A stretch of 64,000 bases of DNA from Nostoc sp. CENA543 (GCF_002896875.1 NZ_CP023278.1:620001-684000), one strand, 5' to 3'; positions 7,755-17,672 are shown, counted from the stretch's first letter. Notes: a model not told the origin generated them from the letters alone. Translations and numbers: made by a program.

Positions 7755-9713
7755 CTAACTAATCGTACCAGTCAGGGGAGAACTAGCACTGGCATGGGTT
7801 CTTATGGGCATTCGTCCGGCTAAATAGGCTAAACGACCGGCTTGTGTGGCTAAATTCATGGCGCGCGCCATTGCTACAGGGTTTTGAGCTAAAGCGATCG
7901 CACTATTAATTAATAACGCATCTGCCCCTAATTCCATTGCTTGGGAGGCTTCTGAAGGTGCGCCAATCCCCGCATCCACAACTACAGGTATATTGGCATT
8001 CTCAATGATGATCTGGATATTTGCAGTGGTTTTTAAACCCTGTCCTGAACCGATGGGTGAAGCTAAGGGCATCACAGTTGCACAGCCTACCTCCTCCAGT
8101 CTTTTAGCTAACATCGGGTCAGCATTAATATAAGGCAACACGGCAAAACCTTCTTTTACCAGTTGTTCGGCAGCTTGTAATGTCCCGATGGGATCAGGGA
8201 GTAAATATTTCTGATCTGGAATCACTTCTAACTTAATAAAATTATTATCTTCCTGCCCCAATAGTTTCGCCATTTCTCGTCCTAAACGCGCCACGCGAAT
8301 TGCCTCTTCGGCAGTTTGACAACCTGCGGTATTGGGTAACATCCAAATTTTTGACCAATCTAAAGCTTCCGCTAAACCTTCATGTCCTGGTGCTTTTGTC
8401 TGTACTCTTCTTACCGCCACGGTAACTATTTGGCAACCGCTAGCCTCAACACTTTGCTGCATTTCCTCGATGCTGCGATACTTACCTGTACCAGTCATCA
8501 GGCGGGAGTGGAAGGTTTTGCCAGCGATTGTGAGGGCTGAGTCTGGAGTGCTGAGTTCTGAGTGGGTAGAGACATGATTGATTGCGTCTTGACTAGAAAG
8601 TGGGGATTGAGAAATGAGCATGGGGGTAGATGGCTGTTTTTGAAAGCGAGAATAATGGAAATGGGAGAGGAGAGGATCTGATTTTTGCTCCCAAACTAAA
8701 TCAGCGATGAGTTTAGCGGTGATGGGTGTAAGTAAGATACCATTGCGGTAATGACCTGTAGCTAAGGTGAGATTTGCACAATGGCTAGTGCCTAAGATGG
8801 GCAGTTCATCGGGAGTTCCTGGGCGGAATCCCCACCAAAATTCTTGTATGGGATAATGCTGTAGTTCTGGGTATAAACGAATCGCGCCTTGCAGTAAAGC
8901 TTGCATACCATCGGGGGTGTTATGGGGAGTGAAACCCACATCTTCACTAGTTGCCCCAATAATAATGGAGCGATCGCGTCTGGGTACGATGTAGATATTA
9001 TCTCCAAATAACACCCGCTTTAAAGGCAGTTCTGCCAGAGAATCAGGAACTCTGACACTCAACATTTGCCCTTTGCGGGGAAATACAGGTACAGGTAGTA
9101 ATTGATTAGACCAAGCACCCGTCGCCAAAACATAATGGTCAGCCCGAATGATGCCCATATTAGTTTGGACACCCATAACCTGACCTTGTTGTTGTAAGAA
9201 AGCTTCGACTGTCACACCATCCTTGAGTTCCACACCCAAAGACTCAGCCGCAGCCCACAACACATGAACTAAAGCCCGATTATCAACTTGGGCATCTTCT
9301 GGATACCACCAACCGCCAACGACATCTGATCCTAATCCTGACTGATATTGATGGATAGCAGTTTTATCTAACCAATACCCAGGCGATTCTCCCTGCACCC
9401 CTGCACCCCTGCACCCCTGCTCATAAATCGGGGCAAGAATACCACAAGCCCAATAACCAGTATTTAAGCCCGTTAAATCCGCTAATTTTTGTGTCCAATC
9501 TGGATATAATGAGCGCGATCGCCAGCACAAAGACTTCATCGCCCCATCAGTAATTCTTTCTGCATCTGGGGCTAACATTCCGGCGGCGGCATGGGAAGCA
9601 GCAGCTTGGAAATCACGACAAAGCACGGTGACATTTGCCCCGCGCCACTTCAATTCAACGGCGATCGCTAAACCAATAACGCCGCCACCAATAATTACAA
9701 TCTCACCAGTCAT
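7755..9713 (-). CDS. thiO/thiG: ThiO-ThiG fusion: glycine oxidase plus thiazole synthase
   Basis: 652 residues. Residues 1-360 are an FAD-dependent glycine oxidase ([19 protein letters not shown] dinucleotide fold) that makes dehydroglycine. From about 393 a ThiG TIM barrel begins ([16 protein letters not shown]) with the Schiff-base Lys in FIKLEVIPD. The fusion couples both steps of thiazole synthesis for thiamine and is normal in cyanobacteria. Oddity: 30 bases of an octamer repeat (9391-9420) lie in frame near residue 100 and add [11 protein letters not shown]. The start codon is directly at the end of a CTAATGA array. Confidence 0.93.
   Translation of the reverse strand: MTGEIVIIGGGVIGLAIAVELKWRGANVTVLCRDFQAAASHAAAGMLAPDAERITDGAMKSLCWRSRSLYPDWTQKLADLTGLNTGYWACGILAPIYEQGCRGAGVQGESPGYWLDKTAIHQYQSGLGSDVVGGWWYPEDAQVDNRALVHVLWAAAESLGVELKDGVTVEAFLQQQGQVMGVQTNMGIIRADHYVLATGAWSNQLLPVPVFPRKGQMLSVRVPDSLAELPLKRVLFGDNIYIVPRRDRSIIIGATSEDVGFTPHNTPDGMQALLQGAIRLYPELQHYPIQEFWWGFRPGTPDELPILGTSHCANLTLATGHYRNGILLTPITAKLIADLVWEQKSDPLLSHFHYSRFQKQPSTPMLISQSPLSSQDAINHVSTHSELSTPDSALTIAGKTFHSRLMTGTGKYRSIEEMQQSVEASGCQIVTVAVRRVQTKAPGHEGLAEALDWSKIWMLPNTAGCQTAEEAIRVARLGREMAKLLGQEDNNFIKLEVIPDQKYLLPDPIGTLQAAEQLVKEGFAVLPYINADPMLAKRLEEVGCATVMPLASPIGSGQGLKTTANIQIIIENANIPVVVDAGIGAPSEASQAMELGADALLINSAIALAQNPVAMARAMNLATQAGRLAYLAGRMPIRTHASASSPLTGTIS
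9391..9420. repeat. Octamer repeat inside thiO
   Basis: CCCTGCAC repeated three times plus CCCTGC, 30 bases in total, so the frame of thiO is kept. The period of eight makes each copy encode different residues. Confidence 0.85.
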
Positions 9714-9715
9714 TC

Positions 9716-9988
9716 GTTAGTAGTCATTAGTCGTTAGTCATTAGTGAGCTAGTGCAGTTTTAGGGATTTCCCCTATGAAGAACTAGCTTTCCTTGGGGGG
9801 TTCTCGTTCGCGGAGCGTCCCGAAGGGAAGATTACCCGAAGGGTCATTAGTTCACAACTAATGACCCATAAATTGTAACTAACAACTAGTGACACCAGGA
9901 AATAAGCAGAGCAGCACAGTAGCAAAATCAGTGAGCAGTCATCAAGTGAAGAATGATCACTGATCACTGAACCATGTCCCATAGCCAA
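9716..9988. repeat. STRR and dispersed repeats between thiOG and the Ser/Asn-rich protein gene
   Basis: Starts with TAGTCAT-type heptamers (9716-9745). Then comes a region with CCCGAAGGG motifs and a CGTTCGCGGAGCGTCCCG block (9812-9850). Further on CTAATGA and GATCACTGATCACTGA units occur. Short frames across it are repeat-derived and not credible genes. Confidence 0.65.
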
Positions 9989-10489
9989 TTACCATAAAGC
10001 GCGAATGGGTTCTCGGTCTTGATTACTGGGAGATGAAGTAGTAGATTGCACTTCTGTAGTTGTGTCTGAAGTATTTTCGGTAGTATTGTCAGAAGTGTTG
10101 TTATTAGAACTATCGTTATTGTCAGAGGATGATGGTGACTCGTTAGCATTACTTTGAGCTACGTTTGTCCGGCTGGTGGAACGGCGATCTTCTTGAGAAA
10201 CGTTACCTCTTTCTTCACTAGCACTATCACTAGAGTTATCGCCAGTATTAAAATCTTCTTGTTGAGCTACATTACTTCTGTTTTCGGGTGTAGTAGCATT
10301 ACCTCTATTCCTGCTGGGTGCAGAGCTATTAACGTTAATGTTGGCTGGGAGAACTTTGGATGCTTTATCTCCAGGGGCGTTGTTGCTGACTTTTTGCGCC
10401 TCACGCATCGGAAAATTAATGCCTAGCAATGTCCCCATTAAAATAGCCAAGCCTCCAGCCATTAAAACTAGCGGTGTCCATCTACCCAT
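9989..10489 (-). CDS. Membrane-anchored Ser/Asn/Thr-rich protein
   Basis: 166 residues. One N-terminal membrane helix (WTPLVLMAGGLAILMGTLLG) is followed by a long disordered tail of Ser, Asn, Thr, Asp and Glu. A short basic end DREPIRALW closes it. AAGGAG lies 9 bases before the ATG. It starts 21 bases after the ferredoxin stop and is probably cotranscribed. No enzymatic motif; possibly an extracytoplasmic linker or anchor. Confidence 0.65.
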   Translation of the reverse strand: MGRWTPLVLMAGGLAILMGTLLGINFPMREAQKVSNNAPGDKASKVLPANINVNSSAPSRNRGNATTPENRSNVAQQEDFNTGDNSSDSASEERGNVSQEDRRSTSRTNVAQSNANESPSSSDNNDSSNNNTSDNTTENTSDTTTEVQSTTSSPSNQDREPIRALW

Positions 10490-10510
10490 CTTGATTTTCT
10501 CCTTTTTAAC

Positions 10511-10849
10511 CTAACCTTCTGGTTGCCATACGACTTGAGAACCTTGACCCCAAAATCCGTCAAATTTTGTTACTTTTACGTCGCCTAGCACTTGAGTCTG
10601 ACAAGCTAAACGCAGGTCTTTTGTAGGAGAATGGGGAGGAAGCGATCTCCGCGTTTGATCACGCCAATTCGCTGCTGACACCTCACCCTCTACTTTGACC
10701 GCACAAGTTCCACAACTACCAATTCCTCGACAGTTTATTAGCCTAGCACCGCCATTGTAGAGGTCAATACCATTTTTTAGCAGAATTTCGCGTAAATTAG
10801 CTCCGCTATTACACTCAATTGTTTGACCTTGAGCCAGTACCTTAGGCAT
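10511..10849 (-). CDS. 2Fe-2S ferredoxin
   Basis: 112 residues, soluble electron carrier. Cys40, Cys46, Cys49 and Cys83 give a CX5CX2CX33C pattern in NCRGIGSCGTC and LACQ. The CX5CX2C spacing is that of adrenodoxin-type or divergent ferredoxins, whereas photosynthetic PetF has CX4CX2C. It is therefore unlikely to be the main PSI ferredoxin. First gene of a two-gene unit with the Ser/Asn-rich membrane protein; divergent from cimA. Partner unknown. Confidence 0.85.
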   Translation of the reverse strand: MPKVLAQGQTIECNSGANLREILLKNGIDLYNGGARLINCRGIGSCGTCAVKVEGEVSAANWRDQTRRSLPPHSPTKDLRLACQTQVLGDVKVTKFDGFWGQGSQVVWQPEG

Positions 10850-10924
10850 ATTCTAATTACCAAATAGACTTTTTGTTGTATCTTGACACATTGCTTGTAA
10901 AGTTGTATCAACAGTTTGATTCTT

Positions 10925-12610
10925 ATGACCACAAATCCCTTACCCCAAATTTGGCTTTATGACACCACACTACGGGATGGCACTCAGCGCGAAGGGTTAT
11001 CAGTTTCCATAGAAGACAAGCTACGCATTGCTTACAGACTTGATCAGTTAGGGATTCCTTTTATAGAAGGTGGGTGGCCTGGGGCTAACCCTAAAGATGT
11101 TCAATTTTTCTGGCAGTTACAAGAGAATCCGCTTAAACAATCAGAAATTGTGGCATTTTGTTCAACTCGTCGCCCGCACACCACAGCCGCCGAGGAACCA
11201 ATGCTACAGGACATACTGACTGCGGGGACTCACTGGGTAACGATTTTCGGCAAATCCTGGGATTTACACGTCACATCAGGTCTAAAAACGACTTTAGAAG
11301 AAAATTTAGCGATGATTCGCGATACGATCGCGTTTTTTCGCACTCAAGGGCGACGGGTAATTTACGATGCGGAACACTGGTTTGATGGTTACAAGCAGAA
11401 TCAAGAATATGCTTTACAAACTCTCAAAGCAGCAATGATGGCTGGGGCAGAGTGGCTAGTTTTGTGTGATACCAACGGCGGGACTTTACCCCATGAAGTA
11501 AGTCAGATTGTACAGGATGTGGTGAAAGCGACTGGGGAATGGGGAATCGGGAATGGGAAGAATCTTTCCCAGTCCCTAGTCCCTAGTCCCCAGTCCCCAA
11601 TTCCCCAAATTGGAATACATACTCATAATGATTCAGATATGGCTGTAGCCAATGCCTTAGCAGCTGTGATGGCAGGGGCAACTATGGTACAAGGCACAAT
11701 TAACGGTTATGGTGAACGGTGTGGCAATGCTAACTTATGTTCACTGATTCCTAATTTACAATTAAAGCTGGGCTATAGTTGTATCGCTGAACACCAGCTT
11801 AGTCAACTAGCAGAAGCTAGTCGCTTTGTGAGTGAAGTTGTGAATTTAGCCCCTGATGAACACGCACCTTTTGTGGGACGTTCGGCTTTTGCCCACAAAG
11901 GTGGTATCCATGTGTCGGCGGTGGAGAGAAATCCCCTGACTTATGAACATATTCAGCCAGAACAGGTAGGAAATCGTCGTCGGATTGTGATTTCTGAACA
12001 GTCTGGGGTGAGTAATGTGTTAGCTAAAGCCAGGAGTTTTGGTATTGAAATTGACAAGCAATCCCCAGAAACTAAGCAAATTCTCCAGCGTCTCAAAGAG
12101 TTAGAAAGTGAAGGTTATCAATTTGAGGCAGCTGAAGCTAGTTTTGCACTGTTGATGTATGAGGCTTTAGGCGATCGCCAGAAATTTTTTGAAGTGAAGG
12201 GGTTTCAAGTCCACTGTGATTTAGTGGAGGGGCAAGAATCTAATAATGCTCTAGCTACAGTGAAATTAGCTGTTAATGGGGAAGATAAATTAGAAGCTGC
12301 CGAAGGTAATGGCCCTGTAGCGGCGTTAGATGCAGCTTTACGCAAAGCTTTAAGGAATTTTTACCCGCAAATTGCTAATTTTGAATTGACAGATTACAAA
12401 GTGCGGATTCTCAACGGACATCGGGGGACAGCATCTAAAACTCGTGTGCTAGTGGAATCGGGTAACGGTTCGCATCGTTGGACGACTATCGGCGTTTCGA
12501 CAAATATTTTGGCAGCTTCCTATCAAGCAGTTGTGGAGGGCTTGGAATATGGTTTGTTACTGCATTTTCAAGCATCTCAAGACTTGGGGTTTAGGGGTGT
12601 GAGGGTGTAA
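10925..12610 (+). CDS. cimA: (R)-citramalate synthase
   Basis: Condenses acetyl-CoA with pyruvate to citramalate, the threonine-independent route to isoleucine. 561 residues: HMGL-like TIM barrel with LYDTTLRDGTQREG and metal site HTHND, then a LeuA-type regulatory dimer domain (about 400-550). Distinguished from isopropylmalate synthase by overall likeness to the citramalate branch. An in-frame repeat (11534-11608) adds about 25 residues just before GIHTHND. The stop codon is formed inside a GGGTGTA array. ATG at 10925 is preferred to a TTG at 10916. Confidence 0.85.
   Translation: MTTNPLPQIWLYDTTLRDGTQREGLSVSIEDKLRIAYRLDQLGIPFIEGGWPGANPKDVQFFWQLQENPLKQSEIVAFCSTRRPHTTAAEEPMLQDILTAGTHWVTIFGKSWDLHVTSGLKTTLEENLAMIRDTIAFFRTQGRRVIYDAEHWFDGYKQNQEYALQTLKAAMMAGAEWLVLCDTNGGTLPHEVSQIVQDVVKATGEWGIGNGKNLSQSLVPSPQSPIPQIGIHTHNDSDMAVANALAAVMAGATMVQGTINGYGERCGNANLCSLIPNLQLKLGYSCIAEHQLSQLAEASRFVSEVVNLAPDEHAPFVGRSAFAHKGGIHVSAVERNPLTYEHIQPEQVGNRRRIVISEQSGVSNVLAKARSFGIEIDKQSPETKQILQRLKELESEGYQFEAAEASFALLMYEALGDRQKFFEVKGFQVHCDLVEGQESNNALATVKLAVNGEDKLEAAEGNGPVAALDAALRKALRNFYPQIANFELTDYKVRILNGHRGTASKTRVLVESGNGSHRWTTIGVSTNILAASYQAVVEGLEYGLLLHFQASQDLGFRGVRV
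11534..11608. repeat. In-frame GGGGAAT/AGTCCCC repeat insertion in cimA
   Basis: GGGGAATGGGGAATCGGGAA on the left and CCCAGTCCCTAGTCCCTAG then CCCCAGTCCCCAATTCCCC on the right can fold back on each other. It encodes a Gly/Trp then Ser/Pro/Gln-rich loop. It ends 3 bases before the codons of the metal-binding HTHND strand region. Confidence 0.8.
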
Positions 12611-12977
12611 GGGTGTAAGGGTGTAGGGGATAAAAGCGATCGCTTGGAGGAGTGCTGAGTGCTGTTAGCGGTAGCGGGGCGTTTAGCCCGTGCTGTTAGC
12701 GGAAGCGGGGCGTTTAGCCCGTGCTGAGTGATTTTTTCTCCCCTGCCCTCTGCCCCCTGCCCCCTGCCTCACAAGTGTAGGTTTTTTACCCAGCAGTAAG
12801 TGATGACTCTCAGACTAACGACAGAATCATTGTTTCACTCACCCCTACACCCCTAAACCCTTACACCCCTACACCCCAAAACCAAGGTTTTTGGTACACA
12901 ACGTAAAAAACCTACATCTGTCAGCTGCCCCCTGCCCCCTGCACCCCTGCACCCCTGCCCCCTGCCCCCCTGCCTGC
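12601..12977. repeat. Dense repeat block between cimA and a small gene
   Basis: GGGTGTA heptamers (12603-12629), two tandem copies of a 31-bp dispersed unit (12664-12694 and 12695-12725), CCCCTGC heptamers (about 12738-12768), CACCCCT units (about 12840-12880) and again CCCCTGC/CACCCCTG units (12926-12974). GTAGGTTTTTTACC near 12777 and AAAAAACCTACA near 12905 are inverted copies of each other. The whole lies between convergent genes and could fold extensively. No coding content. Confidence 0.8.
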
Positions 12978-13211
12978 TTAACCAAAACTCTCCCAAGCTT
13001 GAGTGACTACCGTACTCAGCCAACGGCGTTGCTGCTGATCTAATACAGGGTCATCAGCTAGCAGTTGGGCTGTCAAATCTTCTAAAGATTGTCCTTGGGA
13101 ACGGACGATTTTAATCACTCCGGCGATCGCTGAGGCGACTAATTCTTCATCTACCGGCTGTTGTTTTAAAGCAAAAATTTCTTGAGGACTGTCTGGAATG
13201 GGATAATTCAT
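12978..13211 (-). CDS. Small helical protein, conserved cyanobacterial type
   Basis: 77 residues, acidic, no signal or membrane segment. Two predicted helices around EELVASAIAGVIKIVRSQG and RWLSTVVTQAW with a loop LADDPVLDQQQ. I do not recognise a family. Convergent with cimA; its stop codon abuts the CCCCTGC array. ATG start chosen as the only good one. Confidence 0.6.
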   Translation of the reverse strand: MNYPIPDSPQEIFALKQQPVDEELVASAIAGVIKIVRSQGQSLEDLTAQLLADDPVLDQQQRRWLSTVVTQAWESFG

Positions 13212-13372
13212 GGCGTGGGTTTATTAAACTTAGGAAATGGAAAAAAGTTTTGACAAATTATTAAAAATTCTTTACTGAATCTTTATTGAAATGATAGGGC
13301 GGAGTTTAGCGTACTTTATGCCTTTCGCATATCTGCCTAGATAAGTAGATTAATCACAGATGTCAGAAAAAC

Positions 13373-15463
13373 ATGAAAGAAATCCTTTATCTCGAAGTTC
13401 CGATTTCGGACACGGCAACCGTACGCAGTTGGCTGCAATCAGAGTTTGACCCAGGAAATTGGGAAAAAATACTGACTCCAGATGGATTCTGCCTGAAATT
13501 ATCTAGTAAATATACAACAGGTGGTACTAATTTTTCCGAAAATTTACCGAAAGAAATCTCTGTATTTGTTTGGTCTGTCCAGAGAACTACTTACCTTAAG
13601 GTCTTCCGATGGGCAGATACACCTCTTGCCCAAGAAAAGGATTTTCTGCAAAAGTTAACAAAAGCCGTCAGACAGCGTTTTCCCCATTGCTACCCCGAAC
13701 CACCAGCAATTGATTTATCACAGCAATCGATTTTTGAGGCTTTAGCCCCTTACTATCCCCTGACGGTGAAATATTTCCAAAAAATGCCCAATGGGGAATA
13801 TGACCTCAAGCGCGCCTATTGGTGGGAACAAAGATGGCGTGAAGGAGTGCGGCATCCTCAAAAGCCTCGTCAGGTGCTGTTTGTACAAGGAGATGAGGCA
13901 GGAAAAACACCCAATCCGCAATATGACTTGATTTATATTGGCGGTGCGCTGGGGGTAATTCATGCGGCAGTGATGGCACAATTGGGTTACAAAGTGCTGC
14001 TGGTGGAACGTCTGGCGTTTGGACGGATGAATCGGGAATGGAATATTTCCCGTGATGAACTTCAAAGTTTGGTGAACTTGGGTTTATTTACGCCAGCTGA
14101 ATTGGAAACGATTATTGTCAGAGAATATAAGGACGGATTTAATAAGTTTTTCGACGGCAATAATCCACCCAAATTGCGATCGCCTATTTTACACACGCCC
14201 ACGGTGCTAAATATATCTTTAGACTCCGATAAATTATTGCGGTTGTGTGGACAAAAGTTAACAGCCGCAGGTGGCGAAATTTGGGATGAAACAGAGTTTT
14301 TACAAGCCAATATTGAGCAATCACAAGTTGTAGTTACACTCCAGCATTTACCCACTCAAACACAAAAGCAAGTGAGTGGTAGGCTTCTGGTGGATGCGAT
14401 GGGAACGGCTTCCCCCATTGCTTGGCAACTGAACGGTGGGCGCGCTTTTGATAGCGTCTGTCCGACGGTGGGAGCAGTGATTGACAAGGGATTTGCCCCT
14501 GGTGTGTGGGATTCACAGTATGGAGATGTATTGTACAGCCACGGCGATATTTCACGGGGTAGACAATTAATTTGGGAATTGTTTCCTGGTGCGGGTGAAG
14601 AACTGACAATTTATCTATTTCATTACCACGAAGTTAATCCAGAAAACCCCGGTTCTTTGCTAGAGATGTATGAGGATTTCTTTACGATTTTGCCGGAGTA
14701 TCGCCGATGTGATTTAGAGCAGTTGGTGTGGAAAAAGCCAACTTTTGGCTACATACCTGGGCATTTTAGTGTAAATAGTCGCGATCGCCAAGTGGCCTTT
14801 GATCGATTAATTGCAATTGGTGATGCTGCATCTTTACAATCACCCTTAGTATTCACAGGTTTCGGCTCACTGGTACGTAATTTAGAACGTCTCACCACTT
14901 TATTAAATGTCGCACTCAAGCATGATTTGTTGAGTCAACGCCATTTGAACTTAATCCGCGCTTACCAAAGTAATGTGTCTGTCACTTGGCTATTTTCTAA
15001 AGGGATGATGGTTCCTACTGGAAAATTCCTCCCACCCCAACGCATCAATGCCATGTTGAATACATTCTTTGGGTTATTAGCTGATGAACCCCTAGAAGTA
15101 GCCGATAACTTTATTAAGGATCGTTGTGATTGGTTAACTTTTAACCGCCTAGCATTGAAAGCAGCACGCATCAATCCCGCTTTAATTTGGTGGATTTGGG
15201 AAATGGCTGGCTGGAAAGATTTACTCAGGTGGTTAGGAAATTATGTCAATTTTGGTCGTCACGCCTTAGTGAGTGCTTTACTCAGTGCTTGGTTTCCCAG
15301 TTTTCTCATCTGGGTTCAGCCCAAACTAGAACCCCGTTATCCAGGAATATGGCTGTGGTTACTAAGTATTAACTACGCGATCACCACAGGTAAACCGCGA
15401 TCGCCCCAGCAGTTTGCTAATGCTAACTTAGGGAACGAAACTCTTCGTTCAGAAGGAGTGTAA
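13373..15463 (+). CDS. CruA/CruP-family FAD flavoprotein (lycopene cyclase-like)
   Basis: 696 residues. After a 180-residue N-terminal extension there is an FAD-binding fold (YDLIYIGGALGVIHAAVMA, then LLVERLAFGRMNREWNIS). GDAASLQSPLVFTGFGSL in the second half is the C-terminal FAD contact typical of geranylgeranyl-reductase and lycopene-cyclase relatives. The NREWNIS stretch is like CruA and CruP. CruA cyclises lycopene; CruP is a paralogue linked to oxygen stress. I cannot choose between them. The last hydrophobic segment (ALVSALLSAWFPSFLIWV) may anchor it to membrane. Stop codon lies at the edge of a GGGTGTA array. Confidence 0.75.
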   Translation: MKEILYLEVPISDTATVRSWLQSEFDPGNWEKILTPDGFCLKLSSKYTTGGTNFSENLPKEISVFVWSVQRTTYLKVFRWADTPLAQEKDFLQKLTKAVRQRFPHCYPEPPAIDLSQQSIFEALAPYYPLTVKYFQKMPNGEYDLKRAYWWEQRWREGVRHPQKPRQVLFVQGDEAGKTPNPQYDLIYIGGALGVIHAAVMAQLGYKVLLVERLAFGRMNREWNISRDELQSLVNLGLFTPAELETIIVREYKDGFNKFFDGNNPPKLRSPILHTPTVLNISLDSDKLLRLCGQKLTAAGGEIWDETEFLQANIEQSQVVVTLQHLPTQTQKQVSGRLLVDAMGTASPIAWQLNGGRAFDSVCPTVGAVIDKGFAPGVWDSQYGDVLYSHGDISRGRQLIWELFPGAGEELTIYLFHYHEVNPENPGSLLEMYEDFFTILPEYRRCDLEQLVWKKPTFGYIPGHFSVNSRDRQVAFDRLIAIGDAASLQSPLVFTGFGSLVRNLERLTTLLNVALKHDLLSQRHLNLIRAYQSNVSVTWLFSKGMMVPTGKFLPPQRINAMLNTFFGLLADEPLEVADNFIKDRCDWLTFNRLALKAARINPALIWWIWEMAGWKDLLRWLGNYVNFGRHALVSALLSAWFPSFLIWVQPKLEPRYPGIWLWLLSINYAITTGKPRSPQQFANANLGNETLRSEGV

Positions 15464-15573
15464 GTGTTTAAGGGTGTGGGGGTGTAAGGGTGTGGGGGTG
15501 TAAGGGAAAATTCATACTTGTTTTTCCCCTACACCCCTATACCCCTATACCCCTATACCCTTACACCCCTATT
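15463..15573. repeat. Inverted STRR arrays between convergent genes
   Basis: GGGTGTGGGGGTGTAAGGG units (15473-15508) face CCCCTACACCCCTATACCCC units (15526-15570). The two halves are complementary, so the RNA from either strand could form a long hairpin between the CruA-like gene and the coiled-coil gene. It may act as a bidirectional terminator. Confidence 0.75.
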
Positions 15574-17129
15574 CATTGCATAAACTTCGGCAATTCCACG
15601 GATGCTAAAGACTTTCGTCCTTTTGGTGGACGCTGAGGATAAACTACTGGCGAAGGTGATTGAGAATCTTGATCAACAACTTCTCCTCCCAATTCTGGAG
15701 GTAAATCACCTAATCCTAAATTTTCATGCAGTGGGGAGGTTTCACTATAAAGATTGTCTGGTGTTGGAGTAGATTTATCTGTAGACGATAAATTAAATGA
15801 CAATGTAGCAGAGTTATTTACTGGAGGTACGATTTCTGTAAATTTTATTGCTGGGTTGTCTGGTGTCGTTTCTGGTACGGTATCGTCTTCAACACTTGTC
15901 GCCCAAGTTTCCCAAACTGGATTTTCTTCAGCTTGATGATCAGAATGAAGTTCTGTTACTGGTGGTTTTGTAGGTGTAGTTCCAGTTCCAGACTGAGATG
16001 CAAAAAACATTTGAATCAGGCTGTCTATTTGCTCATCTAGTTCTGGTGATGGTGTTACAGATACTGTTTCTTCTGGTTGAGTTACTGGTGGTTCATTTTC
16101 CCCAGTTTCCATTGATGGTTCTGGCTGAGGGGGTGAGGGAGTCTGTTCTTTAGGCGGCCAGTTCCAAATCGGCGAAGGGTTGGGAACTGCATAACTACTG
16201 GTAAATGGAGGTGGTAATGAAGGCTCAGTGTTTACCTGATCAGTATTTTCTGTTGGTGATTCTGGTTCTGCTGACCAAGGTTTAATCGGCTGTGCATTAG
16301 GAAACAAAGACCTGGCTTTTTTGGCAAACCGCGATTTGTGAGGGACTGAACTTGGCGGCTTATCGGTAGCTGTATCAGAAGAATCATAACTGGGAATAGA
16401 TGTTTCTAGACATTTTTCCAGTGCGGCTTTAAATTGTAATGTTTGACGTTGTTGTCGCATTAATCTAGTCCGCAACTCCCGACAAGCGTTTTCTGACTGC
16501 AATACTTGCTGAGATTGTTCGCTATAGTTTGTTTGTAATAAAGTGCATTCCCTTTCTAACTGGGCAATGCGTTGTTGACTTATTTGTAATTGGGCTTTGT
16601 AACTTTCAATTAAGATTTCTTGACGCTGTGCTGTTTGGGCTGTAGTTTCTAGCTGTTGGAATAATGATTGGATTTGTTCTTGAGCCGCAGCAAGTTCTTG
16701 TGCTTGCTGATTAAGCATAGATTCTGTAACGCTAGAGCGTCTTTTTTGCCACTGTAGAGCCTTTTCTGACTCTACTAATTCGTCTTTGAGATGTTCTACT
16801 TGCTGATATAACTCATTATTGGCAGTACGCAATTCTGTATTTAATGCCAAGAGTTTTTGAAATTCTTCTGCAATCTGTGTTTGCTGTTCACTATCAGGTT
16901 CTACAACCCAATCTGTCTGTACATGGTTATCTTGAGTAAAATCAGCAGTTGTGTGATGGTGCGGCTCATCTGCTGCGGGTTTGAGGAGTGGCAATTTAGC
17001 AACGCTTACATTGTCAGTAGGTACGACTGAATAAAAAGGACAGATAGTTTGTTCTGGTTGTAGAGAATTAGCAGAAGAATTAGGAGATTCCATCACATTC
17101 CTGTTATTTGAGGTGTCGGCTTCATTCAT
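15573..17129 (-). CDS. Coiled-coil protein with Pro/Glu-rich disordered tail
   Basis: About 518 residues. Residues 80-230 are a long coiled coil (repeated Gln/Leu/Glu heptads, e.g. VEHLKDELVESEKALQWQKR). Residues 250-490 are Pro/Ser/Thr/Glu-rich and probably disordered, and the last 20 are basic (RPPKGRKSLASVELPKFMQ). No transmembrane segment. ATG at 17129 is preferred to a GTG directly before it. Possibly a structural or scaffold protein; no known family assigned. Confidence 0.7.
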   Translation of the reverse strand: MNEADTSNNRNVMESPNSSANSLQPEQTICPFYSVVPTDNVSVAKLPLLKPAADEPHHHTTADFTQDNHVQTDWVVEPDSEQQTQIAEEFQKLLALNTELRTANNELYQQVEHLKDELVESEKALQWQKRRSSVTESMLNQQAQELAAAQEQIQSLFQQLETTAQTAQRQEILIESYKAQLQISQQRIAQLERECTLLQTNYSEQSQQVLQSENACRELRTRLMRQQRQTLQFKAALEKCLETSIPSYDSSDTATDKPPSSVPHKSRFAKKARSLFPNAQPIKPWSAEPESPTENTDQVNTEPSLPPPFTSSYAVPNPSPIWNWPPKEQTPSPPQPEPSMETGENEPPVTQPEETVSVTPSPELDEQIDSLIQMFFASQSGTGTTPTKPPVTELHSDHQAEENPVWETWATSVEDDTVPETTPDNPAIKFTEIVPPVNNSATLSFNLSSTDKSTPTPDNLYSETSPLHENLGLGDLPPELGGEVVDQDSQSPSPVVYPQRPPKGRKSLASVELPKFMQ

Positions 17130-17672
17130 CACTCTTGAACCACCTACTTAATCAATGTTCAGCATTGCTGATTAACTATCTAGGGAAGAGATTTATAGCC
17201 AAGCTATAGTTTTCCCTAGCTTAAGTAGTCATTATTGATTAGTGTTCCCCATTTTGCATCTATAACTGATGTCGTTATAACATTAAGAACTTACCCCCCG
17301 TCAACCTGAGATATTGGGGGGATTTTGAGTTTAAATGCTACAGATGTATGAGTTGCTGTACAGATACTGAAATGTTTTGGTTCAAGCGGACTTGGCTTTA
17401 GTCAAAAGTTATGTGGTAGCAGCTCCCTAGTTGAAATTCACACGTTGGAGAAACACTATATCTGTATATAATTTATCAAAAACATCTTTGGGATAGTCAA
17501 TAAAAAAGTCAAAAATTTAAAAATGGGGATTGGGGACTGGGGATTGGGGACTGGGGAGAAATCAATTCAAAATCCTCTACATTTAGCGTTAGTGTTGCAT
17601 AGTAAAGGCTTGCCCCTACAAAAGCCACAATTCTTGCCTTTTACCTTTTGCCTTTTGCCTTTTGCCCAGTAA
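17130..17672. other. Intergenic stretch with two STRR arrays
   Basis: Left half is promoter space of the coiled-coil gene and holds a CCCCCC...GGGGGG pair (17294-17299 and 17316-17321). The right half has GGGGATT/GGGGACT heptamers (17524-17556) and CCTTTTG/CCTTTTA heptamers (17638-17667) that abut the stop of the next gene. No coding frame. Confidence 0.6.

Noticed and set aside
9773-10149. Short minus-strand frames between thiOG and the Ser/Asn-rich gene
   Set aside because: Made of repeats or out-of-frame shadow of the Ser/Asn-rich gene.
10154-10426. 90-codon frame antisense to the Ser/Asn-rich protein
   Set aside because: Shadow frame of a low-complexity gene.
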